Source of the DNA: Commensalibacter intestini A911
Lineage (GTDB): Bacteria; Pseudomonadota; Alphaproteobacteria; Acetobacterales; Acetobacteraceae
Direction of reading: 5' to 3'
Assembly: GCF_000231445.1 (NCBI RefSeq)
Contig: NZ_AGFR01000003.1
Location: 1 to 64,000 of the forward strand
Length of the DNA stretch: 64,000 nt
The position numbers were made by a program, and so were the translations under genes. This document shows, one piece after another, positions 8,659 through 20,485 of this stretch (position 1 is its first letter; every line of letters begins with the position of its first letter). The notes under the pieces were generated by a model. The model made no database searches. It was not told where the DNA came from and saw nothing but the letters and a program-made list of their open reading frames with translations.

Positions 8659-9693
8659 TTATTCTATATTTTGTTGTTTATAAATGGCGTAAGAAATTAA
8701 CCAAGCTAAAGCAAATAATCCAATAATAGCATAACCAAGATCATTAAAATTATTGCCTAATTCAGTAATCCAATTCCAGAAAGTGCCTGTTAATTGAAGT
8801 TGGTCTGAAAGTAGTCCGAGTGCTTCAACACCACCGATAAAAATGGCGACCATGATTGAAACAAGGGTAATAGACATATTATAAAATAATTTACGCATGG
8901 GTTTTACAAAAGCCCAGTCATAAGCTTTAAGCATCATAATTCCATCGGATGTATCGACCAAAGACATCCCCGCAGCAAATAGGACTGGAAAGACCAGAAT
9001 AGAGCTAATAGGCACTCCTTGGCTTGCTTGCGCGGCAGAGACCCCAAACATAGAGACTTCAGTGGCTGTATCAAAGCTAAGACCAAATAAAACTCCTAAA
9101 GGAAACATGTGCCATCCTTTAGTGACCAGTTTAAACATTGGACGGAAAATGCGAGATAAAAATCCTCGGTTATTTAATAAAAGATCTAAATCTTCATCCA
9201 TATAATTGCCACCAGCTTTAACCCGTTTATAGGTCTTATAGATAGAGACAAAAATGCAAATATTCATAATGGCAATGATTAGCAAAAATGTTGAAGATAC
9301 TAAGGTGCCAATGATGCCTGAAATGCGTTGAAAATCTCCAAAACTATTTAATGTATTTGCAGCAATTGCTACTAAACCAGCGGCAATAAAAACAACGGTA
9401 GAATGTCCCATGGCAAAGAAAAATCCAACAGTCACAGGTCGTTGATTCATTTGCATCAGTTTGCGGGTCACGTTATCGATAGCGGCAATATGGTCAGCAT
9501 CTACAGCATGTCGTAATCCAAGACCATAAATAAGTAAGGAGACACCGAGTAATGCGGGTTTGTCATAAAAAGCGATAAATGCCCAGACCCATGCGCCAAT
9601 ATTAATAATGGCTAAGATTGTATAAATGGTGATGATGCGCACCTTTAAATTAGGTGAGCTCTCATCAAAGAGATGTTTAATAGCGGTAAACAT
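8659..9693 (-). CDS. NiCoT family nickel/cobalt permease
   Basis: A 344-residue polytopic inner-membrane importer of Co2+ and/or Ni2+ (HoxN/NixA/NhlF type). The diagnostic HAVDADHIAAIDN in the second helix (residues 62-74) supplies the metal-selective His/Asp residues; GHST at about 96-99 and GLSFDTATE at about 204-212 are the other family signatures. About eight hydrophobic segments are visible, with a charged cytoplasmic loop in the middle. The gene lies behind a cobalamin riboswitch and next to the cobalamin genes, so cobalt is the likely substrate; family motifs alone do not separate Ni from Co. Confidence 0.93.
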   Translation of the reverse strand: MFTAIKHLFDESSPNLKVRIITIYTILAIINIGAWVWAFIAFYDKPALLGVSLLIYGLGLRHAVDADHIAAIDNVTRKLMQMNQRPVTVGFFFAMGHSTVVFIAAGLVAIAANTLNSFGDFQRISGIIGTLVSSTFLLIIAIMNICIFVSIYKTYKRVKAGGNYMDEDLDLLLNNRGFLSRIFRPMFKLVTKGWHMFPLGVLFGLSFDTATEVSMFGVSAAQASQGVPISSILVFPVLFAAGMSLVDTSDGIMMLKAYDWAFVKPMRKLFYNMSITLVSIMVAIFIGGVEALGLLSDQLQLTGTFWNWITELGNNFNDLGYAIIGLFALAWLISYAIYKQQNIE

Positions 9694-9733
9694 GAATAGT
9701 GCCTTACGGTAATGTTCATGTCATTATGAAAAG

Positions 9734-9762
9734 AAAAAAGAAGCATGAATAGCATCTTTTTT
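9734..9762 (-). terminator. Terminator-like hairpin between riboswitch and permease gene
   Basis: On the reverse strand, A6-GA pairs with TC-T6 outside a short GC-containing helix, and the right arm runs straight into a T-rich stretch. It lies between the riboswitch and the permease start, where an expression platform is expected, so premature termination when cobalamin is bound is plausible. The stem is A/U-rich with one internal mismatch. Confidence 0.4.
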
Positions 9763-9804
9763 ATTGCATTGAGGCACCCCGCCCAATGTTTTCACGTTGA
9801 CGAA

Positions 9805-9966
9805 TACTGATGGCAGGTCTCCTGACTTCATAGTATACACATTATTTCACCCTTCCCAGAAAAAGCACTCCAGTGAGATTATAGAAATAACCAACTATTT
9901 ACAGTTGCGGGGGCAGCTATAGATTTGCACTATATTCCCTATTATTCTTAAAGGAACCATCGTAAC
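9805..9966 (-). ncRNA. Cobalamin riboswitch controlling the Ni/Co permease
   Basis: Read on the reverse strand, the conserved cobalamin aptamer elements appear in order: GGTTCC near 9954-9959, GGGAATATAGTGCAAATC, the core GCTGCCCCCGCAACTG near 9901-9917, a degenerate B12-box segment TCACTGGAG, GGGAAGGGTGAAATA, and the closing GAAGTCAGGAGACCTGCC at 9811-9828. GATGG (9957-9961) and CCATC (9809-9813) can close P1. It lies about 110 bp upstream of the permease start. Such riboswitches lower expression when adenosylcobalamin is plentiful. Confidence 0.93.
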
Positions 9967-10185
9967 CTTTATAATCAAAACTTTACAAAAAGACTATAGG
10001 GTTAATGGAGATATATTTATAGAATTATGCTGATAAAGAAGAATGTTTTGTATAAGAAAGATATATAAAACAAACTTTTAATATTATTTAGGTTGTTTAG
10101 TCATTAGATTACATATGTAAACGATTAGTTTTTACCAAATTTTCTAATAGCTTGAGTGGGGAAGATTTATTAATTAGGTCTCTAA

Positions 10186-10734
10186 ATGAGAGAAAAAATT
10201 ATCATTATTTTAGTTATTTTATTAAGTTTAAATCAAACTATTAAAGTTTACGCGCAACTCAAATCTAGTGAAATTATTCAGGGTCCTTTTAAAATAGATT
10301 TATATCCAGATGGTAAAATATATATTGAACAAAACAATGACGAAATATCAACAGGAGGATGTCCAACTACGTTATTGATTTTAGAATATCAAAAAAATAA
10401 TCAAATAAAAAAAGAAACTATTGATGAGTATTATGAAGATGGTGCTTGTGTAAAAATTGCATCTATATTTTTTAGTAAAATACACAATAAAGAGTATGTA
10501 TTTGTAATGCAAAAATGGGAACAGAATATGCCAGCTATTAATATTTATGATAATAGTTATGACACCATAGCTTATACTAAAAACAAAGATGGAAAGTTAT
10601 GTATCGATTTAAATATTTCTAAGGATCATAACTTGTCCGGGATCGATGGTACTGTGGCTGATGGTAAAAAGGTTCATTATAAATATAAAACTGCTGCGGT
10701 GATTAAAAAATATTTAGAGCAAAAATATCAATAA
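10186..10734 (+). CDS. Secreted or periplasmic protein of unknown function
   Basis: Unrecognised 182-residue protein. Residues 1-24 form a clear Sec signal peptide (basic MREK, hydrophobic IIIILVILLSL, cleavage after VYA-Q). The mature part is polar, Lys/Asn/Tyr-rich and mostly beta-like, with three cysteines (about 59, 88 and 139) that could form a disulfide after export. There is no lipobox and no further membrane segment. It stands alone between the riboswitch-controlled permease (divergent) and the catalase, with AT-rich gaps on both sides and more AT-rich codons than its neighbours. It may be an accessory gene. Confidence 0.7.
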   Translation: MREKIIIILVILLSLNQTIKVYAQLKSSEIIQGPFKIDLYPDGKIYIEQNNDEISTGGCPTTLLILEYQKNNQIKKETIDEYYEDGACVKIASIFFSKIHNKEYVFVMQKWEQNMPAINIYDNSYDTIAYTKNKDGKLCIDLNISKDHNLSGIDGTVADGKKVHYKYKTAAVIKKYLEQKYQ

Positions 10735-11116
10735 ATGATATATTTTTTGAAAAATTTTAATGAGTAAGTTTAAAATTTAAATCTTTGAATATTATAATAA
10801 TGAAATGTTAAGCTACAAAAAACTAAATAATTTAAGGTATTGAATTTACTATTATTTTATTAATATGTAGGGGGCTTTTGTCACTTGGTTGCGAAAAAAT
10901 GAAATAACTAACGTTTTTTTGAACTCAAAGAATATATTTATATTGCTATATTACTTTTTATTATATGTAATTATCGTAGTGTAATGGTTTTGTTTATAGA
11001 TAATAATATATAGAAATAATCGATAATCGATAATCGATATTTGTTTTTTTCGTTTGATTAACCTTTGTAAACATTTATCATTACAAGCAATATTATATTA
11101 CCAAAGGAGCATATCA
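10735..11116. other. AT-rich gap upstream of catalase with triple AATCGAT repeat
   Basis: No gene is supported in this 382-bp gap. The notable element is a head-to-tail triplicate of the 7-mer AATCGAT at 11018-11038, about 80 bp before the catalase start, where promoter elements would lie. The rest is homopolymer-rich AT sequence without a convincing terminator for the upstream gene. Confidence 0.5.
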
Positions 11117-12565
11117 ATGAGTAAAAATCTTACAGGTGCTAATGGTGCCCCCATTGCAGATAATCAAAATTCACGTACTGCTGGTCCAAGAGGCCCTGTA
11201 TTGTTAGATGATTTTAACCTCGTCGAAAAACTTGCCCATTTTAACCGTGAAAATATTCCAGAGCGTCGCGTTCATGCTAAAGGTGCTGCAGCACATGGTA
11301 CATTTACAGTAACAAAAGATATTTCAAAATATAGTTTTGCCAAACTCTTTGATACCATTGGTAAACAGACACCAGTATTTCTACGTTTTTCTACTGTTGG
11401 TGGGGAAAGAGGTTCTGCGGATACTGCTCGTGATCCACGTGGGTTTGCCTTGAAATTTTATACCGAAGAAGGCAATTGGGATATTGTCGGGAATAATACA
11501 CCAGTATTCTTTATTCGCGATTCAATCAAATTCCCAGATTTTATTCACACTCAAAAAAGAGATCCGAAAAGCAATCTTAAAGATGCTAATATGATGTGGG
11601 ATTTCTGGTCTCATTCTCCTGAAGCATTACATCAAGTCACTATCTTATTTTCTGATCGCGGTATTCCTGATGGATTTAGATTTATGCATGGTTATGGCAG
11701 TCATACCTACAGCTTGATTAATAAGGATGGTGTTAGAACATGGGTAAAATGGCATTACAGAACCCAACAAGGTATTAAAAATCTTGATCCAGCAAAAGCG
11801 GGGGAATTAGCGGGTAGCAACCCAGATTATGCAACTGAAGATTTGTTCAACGCGATTGAAAGAAAAGAATTCCCTCGATGGAATGTCTACATTCAAGTTA
11901 TGACCGAAGAGCAAGCTCGCACTTATAAAGAAAATCCTTTTGACGTTACCAAAGTTTGGTCTCAAAAAGAATTCCCACTGCACGAGGTTGGTTATTTTGA
12001 ATTGAACCGTAATCCTGAAAACTACTTTGCTGAAGTTGAGCAAGCTGCGTTCGCACCAAGCAATGTTGTTCCTGGAACGGGCCTATCCCCTGATAAAATG
12101 CTACAAGGGCGCGTCTTTGCATATGCTGATGCACAACGCTATCGTGTAGGGACAAACTATCAACTGCTTCCAATCAACGCACCGAAATGTCCTTATGCAA
12201 ATCACCAACGTGATGGGGCTATGCGTTTAGATAGTAATGGTGGCGGATCGCTCAATTATGATCCAAATAGCAACACCGACTCTCCGAAACAAACCAATCA
12301 AAGAGAGCCATTATTTCCTTCTGATTTATCTGGTGCTGCGGGACAATATGATCACAGAACAGATGAGGATTACTACAGCCAACCTGCGGCACTTTACAAA
12401 CTAATGAATAAAGAGCAAAAAGAATTGTTAATCAGTAATTTAGCCGCATCTATGCAAGGTGTTAAAGAAGATATTCTTCAGCGTGCTTTGGCTCATTTTG
12501 TAAAAATTGACCCTGAATATGGACAATCGCTAGCAGCCAAAGTTGGCATAAAAATTAAAGCATAA
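11117..12565 (+). CDS. katA: Heme catalase, small-subunit type
   Basis: Monofunctional heme catalase that splits hydrogen peroxide to water and oxygen. I set the start at ATG 11117 because it follows AAGGAG by 9 bases and gives MSKNLTGANGAP, the usual N-terminus; the reading frame could open at 11054, but the extra 21 residues are not family-like. Of the 482 residues, His53 in RVHAKG is the distal catalytic histidine, GNNTPVFF (about 125-132) holds the catalytic Asn, and Tyr336 in RVFAYADAQRYRVG is the proximal heme ligand. The length places it among small-subunit (clade 3) enzymes without the flavodoxin-like C-terminal domain. The protein is cytoplasmic. Confidence 0.96.
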   Translation: MSKNLTGANGAPIADNQNSRTAGPRGPVLLDDFNLVEKLAHFNRENIPERRVHAKGAAAHGTFTVTKDISKYSFAKLFDTIGKQTPVFLRFSTVGGERGSADTARDPRGFALKFYTEEGNWDIVGNNTPVFFIRDSIKFPDFIHTQKRDPKSNLKDANMMWDFWSHSPEALHQVTILFSDRGIPDGFRFMHGYGSHTYSLINKDGVRTWVKWHYRTQQGIKNLDPAKAGELAGSNPDYATEDLFNAIERKEFPRWNVYIQVMTEEQARTYKENPFDVTKVWSQKEFPLHEVGYFELNRNPENYFAEVEQAAFAPSNVVPGTGLSPDKMLQGRVFAYADAQRYRVGTNYQLLPINAPKCPYANHQRDGAMRLDSNGGGSLNYDPNSNTDSPKQTNQREPLFPSDLSGAAGQYDHRTDEDYYSQPAALYKLMNKEQKELLISNLAASMQGVKEDILQRALAHFVKIDPEYGQSLAAKVGIKIKA

Positions 12566-12651
12566 AAAGAATTTGTTATTTTATGAAAAAAGGCTTTTAA
12601 TATATTACATGATCACATGGTGATTATAGTAAATATAAAAGGAAAGTATCT

Positions 12652-13800
12652 ATGAGTACCACATTTTTTATTCCTTCAATCAATGTTGTTGGGGAAAATG
12701 CTTTAAACGATGCAGTTCCACACATCTTGGGACATGGTTTTAAACATGGTTTAATTGTTACCGATGAGTTCATGAACAAATCTGGTGTCGCTCAAAAGGT
12801 TTCTGATTTATTAGCAAAATCTGGCATTAACACTAGCATTTTTGATGGAACACATCCAAATCCAACTGTATCTAACGTTAATGATGGCTTAAAAATCCTA
12901 AAAGCAAATAACTGTGATTTCGTTATCTCTCTTGGGGGTGGTTCTCCACATGACTGTGCAAAAGGGATTGCTCTTCTTGCATCAAATGGCGGGGAAATCA
13001 AAGATTATGAAGGCCTAGATGTTCCTAAAAAGCCTCAATTACCTTTAGTATCTATTAATACCACAGCTGGTACAGCCAGTGAAATCACTCGTTTTTGTAT
13101 TATTACAGATGAAGTTCGTCATATTAAAATGGCGATTGTAACCTCAATGGTAACACCAATTCTGTCAGTTAATGATCCTGCATTAATGGCTGCGATGCCT
13201 CCTGGGTTAACAGCTGCAACAGGTATGGATGCACTGACACATGCTATTGAAGCTTATGTTTCAACTGCGGCATCTCCGATTACAGATGCTTGTGCATTAA
13301 AAGCTGCAACCATGATTTCTGAAAATCTACGTACTGCTGTCAAAGACGGTAAAAACATGGCTGCTCGTGAAAGCATGGCTTATGCACAATTATTAGCTGG
13401 TATGGCATTTAACAATGCTTCTCTTGGCTATGTTCATGCGATGGCTCACCAATTGGGTGGTTTCTATGGTCTTCCTCATGGGGTTTGTAACGCTGTATTG
13501 TTACCTCATGTTCAAGAATATAACTTACCAACATGTGCTGGTCGCCTAAAAGATATGGCAAAAGCAATGGGTGTTAATGTTGATAAGATGAGCGACGAAG
13601 AAGGCGGTAAAGCTTGTATTGCTGCTATTCGTGCATTATCAAAAGATGTTAATATTCCTGCAAACTTAACAGAACTTAAAGTTAAAGCAGAAGACATCCC
13701 AACATTGGCAGCAAATGCTCTTAAAGATGCTTGTGGTGTGACCAACCCACGCCAAGGCCCACAATCAGAAGTGGAAGCAATCTTCAAATCTGCTATGTAA
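12652..13800 (+). CDS. Iron-containing alcohol dehydrogenase
   Basis: NAD-dependent group III alcohol dehydrogenase of 382 residues. GGGSPHD at 95-101 is the nucleotide-binding loop. The metal ligands Asp193, His197, His262 and His276 are all present, spaced as in Zymomonas mobilis ADH II (one residue offset), within the [10 protein letters not shown] and [16 protein letters not shown] signatures. It probably interconverts ethanol or another short alcohol and its aldehyde in the cytoplasm. AAAGGAAAG lies before the ATG. It sits 86 bp behind catalase, with a small inverted repeat ATCAC-ATG-GTGAT at 12612-12624 between them, and ends at a strong terminator. Family certain; substrate not determinable. 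Confidence 0.94.
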   Translation: MSTTFFIPSINVVGENALNDAVPHILGHGFKHGLIVTDEFMNKSGVAQKVSDLLAKSGINTSIFDGTHPNPTVSNVNDGLKILKANNCDFVISLGGGSPHDCAKGIALLASNGGEIKDYEGLDVPKKPQLPLVSINTTAGTASEITRFCIITDEVRHIKMAIVTSMVTPILSVNDPALMAAMPPGLTAATGMDALTHAIEAYVSTAASPITDACALKAATMISENLRTAVKDGKNMAARESMAYAQLLAGMAFNNASLGYVHAMAHQLGGFYGLPHGVCNAVLLPHVQEYNLPTCAGRLKDMAKAMGVNVDKMSDEEGGKACIAAIRALSKDVNIPANLTELKVKAEDIPTLAANALKDACGVTNPRQGPQSEVEAIFKSAM

Positions 13801-13820
13801 TTTTAATTACATAACTTAGT

Positions 13821-13857
13821 AAAAAGCGTCATATTCGTGAGGATATGGCGTTTTTTA
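13821..13857 (+). terminator. Terminator after the alcohol dehydrogenase gene
   Basis: AAAAGCGTCATAT pairs with ATATGGCGTTTT using two G-U pairs across an 8-base loop, then a run of T. It lies 20 bp after the stop codon and overlaps the 3' end of the convergent reverse-strand ORF, so it may serve both. Confidence 0.8.
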
Positions 13858-14175
13858 TTTGAATGGCTCTCTAGATGTAGACTTGTGTTGTTCTGATCTA
13901 GTTTCTTTGTGAAGATTAGGCTGTTTATATAAATATTTAATGCTGAGAATTGATGGCACAATAAAGACCAAACTTCTTCCTATTGCTTTAGGGAACAACT
14001 CTATCTCTGGATTATTAGTGCCACAGTAAGCGACTAAAAGAAATGCAAATACAAGAAAAGAAAGAATGAAAAAAGTTATACCTAGAAAAATACTGACAAT
14101 AACTTTTTTATTTCCATTTAAATCAAAAGTAAAAAAACGTTTGAGAATAAATGCGATTGCACACGTAGTGGGCAT
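13855..14175 (-). CDS. Small membrane protein of unknown function
   Basis: A 106-residue protein that I do not recognise. There are two clear membrane segments, about residues 24-50 and 67-83, with a short external loop containing one cysteine and a hydrophilic, basic C-terminal tail. It follows another tiny membrane ORF by 8 bp and ends at the convergent terminator of the alcohol dehydrogenase gene. The two ORFs trail ligA and are probably read from the same transcript. Coding status rests on an intact frame, the gene-like spacing and the hydrophobic pattern only. Confidence 0.55.
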   Translation of the reverse strand: MPTTCAIAFILKRFFTFDLNGNKKVIVSIFLGITFFILSFLVFAFLLVAYCGTNNPEIELFPKAIGRSLVFIVPSILSIKYLYKQPNLHKETRSEQHKSTSREPFK

Positions 14176-14183
14176 AATAATGA

Positions 14184-14377
14184 TTAAATAAAAGCGTAGC
14201 AGATATTTACAAAAATTAAAGCATTATAACTGCCATAAATGCTAAGCAGGTATGTATAATCACTTTGGTTATTCTGAACAAAATACGTGCTTAGTAAACC
14301 ACCCAAGATTGGAGTAAGAAATAGGAAGCCTATAAATTTTATAAATAGGAGGATATGTGTATCGTTGAGTTTTTGCA

Positions 14378-14378
<1 letters not shown>
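14184..14378 (-). CDS. Tiny two-helix membrane protein coupled to ligA
   Basis: A 64-residue ORF whose ATG overlaps the ligA stop codon by one base (TAATG). This junction also occurs at recN/ligA and other pairs here, so I prefer this start to the longer frame opening at 14420 inside ligA. Two hydrophobic stretches (about residues 9-26 and 42-62) are joined by a polar loop. A GGA-rich segment within the end of ligA could act as its ribosome site. Function is unknown; the next ORF is also a small membrane protein, and they may form a pair. Confidence 0.55.
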
Positions 14379-18213
<3,835 letters not shown>

Positions 18214-18250
18214 TTAGGAAACTGATACACGGCATAAAAGTAAATATTGA

Positions 18251-19117
18251 CTAGAAAAGAGACGTAAAAGAATTCCATGTACGACTGAAGAAGCCAGGTC
18301 TATGCGCTGTAGGTTTTTCAGTTTGATTGGAAGTCAATTTATATTTCTTTAAATCATTATAAGTATAACGATACCAAACACTGTTTGGATAGTTATATCC
18401 AAGGATTGATGCTGTTTTACGAGCCTGATCGGTCAAGCCAAGTTTTAGGTAAACTTCAACAGAACGATGTAACGCTTCAGCAACGTGGTTTGTCGTTTGA
18501 TAATCTAAAATGACACGTTGGAAACGGGTAATTGCAGCTTCATAATTCTTTTGTTGCTCATAAAAACGACCTACAAGCATCTCTTTACCAGCTAAATGGT
18601 CACGACAAAGATCGATCTTTAACTGAGCATCACGAGCATAAGAAGTGCCAGGGAAACGATTGACAACATCGTTTAAAGCTGTAAGCGCTTCTAATGTACT
18701 TTGTTGATCGCGTGTTACGTCAGAAATACGTTCATAGTAACATAATGCACGGAGATAGAATGCATAAGGTGCATCTGGGCTGTTTGGATGTAACTGTAAG
18801 AATGTTTCTAACTGTTTCACAGCATCTGGATATTTGTTTTGTAGATAATAGGCATATCCCTGCATTAACTGTGCATTAGGTGCATATCCAGAATATGGGA
18901 AATTTTCTTGTAGCGTTTCAAACTGTTTGGTCGCTAGTTTGTAATGCTTTGTTTTAATTGCATCTATACCATTATTATAGAGTTGCTCTGGGGTTCCTTG
19001 CTTCATATTAGCATCGGAATTTATATCGGCTGATTTCTTACCACTATCACTGCCGCATGCAACCATACTGGTCACTAACAGGACAGAAAAAAAACCGCGT
19101 GATATATGTTTAACCAT
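18251..19117 (-). CDS. bamD: Outer-membrane assembly lipoprotein BamD
   Basis: Essential lipoprotein partner of BamA in the outer-membrane beta-barrel assembly machine. I chose ATG 19117, which gives the lipoprotein signal MVKHISRGFFSVLLVTSMVAC with the lipidated Cys at residue 21. An in-frame GTG at 19150 would add 11 hydrophilic residues. The 288-residue protein carries five TPR-like helical repeats (PEQLYNNGIDAIKTKHYKLA, GYAPNAQLMQGYAYY and later ones). It lies between lpxC and recN, a common order in alphaproteobacteria, and is probably cotranscribed with recN-ligA. Confidence 0.93.
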   Translation of the reverse strand: MVKHISRGFFSVLLVTSMVACGSDSGKKSADINSDANMKQGTPEQLYNNGIDAIKTKHYKLATKQFETLQENFPYSGYAPNAQLMQGYAYYLQNKYPDAVKQLETFLQLHPNSPDAPYAFYLRALCYYERISDVTRDQQSTLEALTALNDVVNRFPGTSYARDAQLKIDLCRDHLAGKEMLVGRFYEQQKNYEAAITRFQRVILDYQTTNHVAEALHRSVEVYLKLGLTDQARKTASILGYNYPNSVWYRYTYNDLKKYKLTSNQTEKPTAHRPGFFSRTWNSFTSLF

Positions 19118-19279
19118 ACGTGAGTTTGATTTTGGATTCACTGTAACCACAGTTTGACAACTTTCTGCTTTAATAAAAATGGCACAACACTTGATAAACG
19201 AAGTATTTTTATATCATGTCGTAAGAGAAGTTGAAGAGTTTTATTTCACAAATTTGAATTTTAATTTGAAGTGAGGTTT

Positions 19280-20305
19280 TTAAGCCTCTTGTTTTTGTTG
19301 ACTTTGATAAAAAAAGTTTGGGAAAATTTCAGGTGTGTTCATGCGTGTAGAAGTTGGTAAATAACACCAAGAGGTTGGGTCAGCCATTAATTTACGTAAC
19401 AAAAGGTTGTTCAGTGTATGGCCAGATTTGTGACCAATAAATTCTCCATGTATGCGAGCATTGGCTAAAGATAAATCACCAATAGCATCTAACATTTTAT
19501 GTTTTACAAATTCATTTTCACAACGTAAACCGTTTGGATTCAAAATAACATTGTCTTCGACAACGATTGCGTTTTCAAGGCTTCCACCTTGTGCAAGGCC
19601 CATTTTATGTAATGTATCGATTTCTTTTTTTAATGCAAAAGTACGGCAATGAGCAAGCTCTGTTTTGAAATTCTCAGGTGTTAGCTTCATCTTAAAAAGT
19701 TGTTTGCCAATGGCTGCAACAGGAAAGTCAATTGATAAAGTTAAAGATAAACCATCTTCAGAAGACGGGTTGAGCTCTGCAAAAGCATCATTTGATTCAA
19801 CACGAACTGTTTTGAGGATTTTAATGCTAGGCATAATTGCAAGTAAGGTTTGTGTTCCTGCTTGTTCTAACAAAGTATTAAAGTGAGCAGAGGATCCATC
19901 TAACACAGGAAGTTCAGGTCCATCGCATTCAACGATTACATTATCTATTTGATTCCCAGCTAAAGCTGCCATTAAATGTTCGATTGTTGCAATTCTGACA
20001 GAAGGATCGTTTTTGCATGCAATAACGGTGCTGAGTGTTGTATCAACGACGGTATCATAATTTGCTTTAATGAATGCATTATTGAGATCAGTTCTATGGA
20101 ATACGACACCTGTACCAGCCGGGGCTGGAAGCAAACGTAAATTAATATATTTCCCAGAGTGTAGTCCAATACCAGAACAAGACATAGAATTGGAGATTGT
20201 ATGTTCTGGTGCGATATGAGGTTGAGCAGACGAAAAAGAGGACCATACAGAACGACGAGCTGCATTTGCTGATCTTGCTAAAGATTTTGTTTGTATTCCA
20301 TTCAT
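19280..20305 (-). CDS. lpxC: UDP-3-O-acyl-N-acetylglucosamine deacetylase LpxC
   Basis: Zinc amidase catalysing the committed step of lipid A synthesis. The 341-residue protein has the zinc ligands His110 (IEHLMAAL), His269 and Asp273 (KHKMLDAIGD), and the catalytic His296 (SGHTLNN). The conserved core begins near residue 33, so there is an N-terminal extension of about 30 Ser/Ala/Arg-rich residues relative to E. coli LpxC. It follows the ftsZ terminator and precedes bamD by about 160 bp, so it probably has its own promoter in the 128-bp gap upstream. Confidence 0.96.
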   Translation of the reverse strand: MNGIQTKSLARSANAARRSVWSSFSSAQPHIAPEHTISNSMSCSGIGLHSGKYINLRLLPAPAGTGVVFHRTDLNNAFIKANYDTVVDTTLSTVIACKNDPSVRIATIEHLMAALAGNQIDNVIVECDGPELPVLDGSSAHFNTLLEQAGTQTLLAIMPSIKILKTVRVESNDAFAELNPSSEDGLSLTLSIDFPVAAIGKQLFKMKLTPENFKTELAHCRTFALKKEIDTLHKMGLAQGGSLENAIVVEDNVILNPNGLRCENEFVKHKMLDAIGDLSLANARIHGEFIGHKSGHTLNNLLLRKLMADPTSWCYLPTSTRMNTPEIFPNFFYQSQQKQEA

Positions 20306-20433
20306 CGTCTTTGTCCCGTATATAAATATGATTGTATAAAGGTGTCGCTATACTTAAAATCATTTAAAGAGGAAATAAAAAGAATACCAGTCAAAGATTA
20401 TTGCATAGTGTTACGAAGAAATGCAAATAAGGT

Positions 20434-20466
20434 AAAAAAAAAGACCTCTAAAATATTCTAGAGGCC
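20434..20466 (-). terminator. Terminator after ftsZ
   Basis: On the reverse strand GGCCTCTA pairs with TAGAGGTC (one G-U) across an 8-base loop and is followed by nine T. It lies just after the ftsZ stop and separates the dcw cluster from lpxC. Confidence 0.88.
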
Positions 20467-20485
20467 TTTTAAAAATATTATTTTT

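Noticed and set aside
11054-11116. Upstream start for catalase adding 21 residues
   Set aside because: The extension is not family-like and the ATG at 11117 has a strong AAGGAG site.
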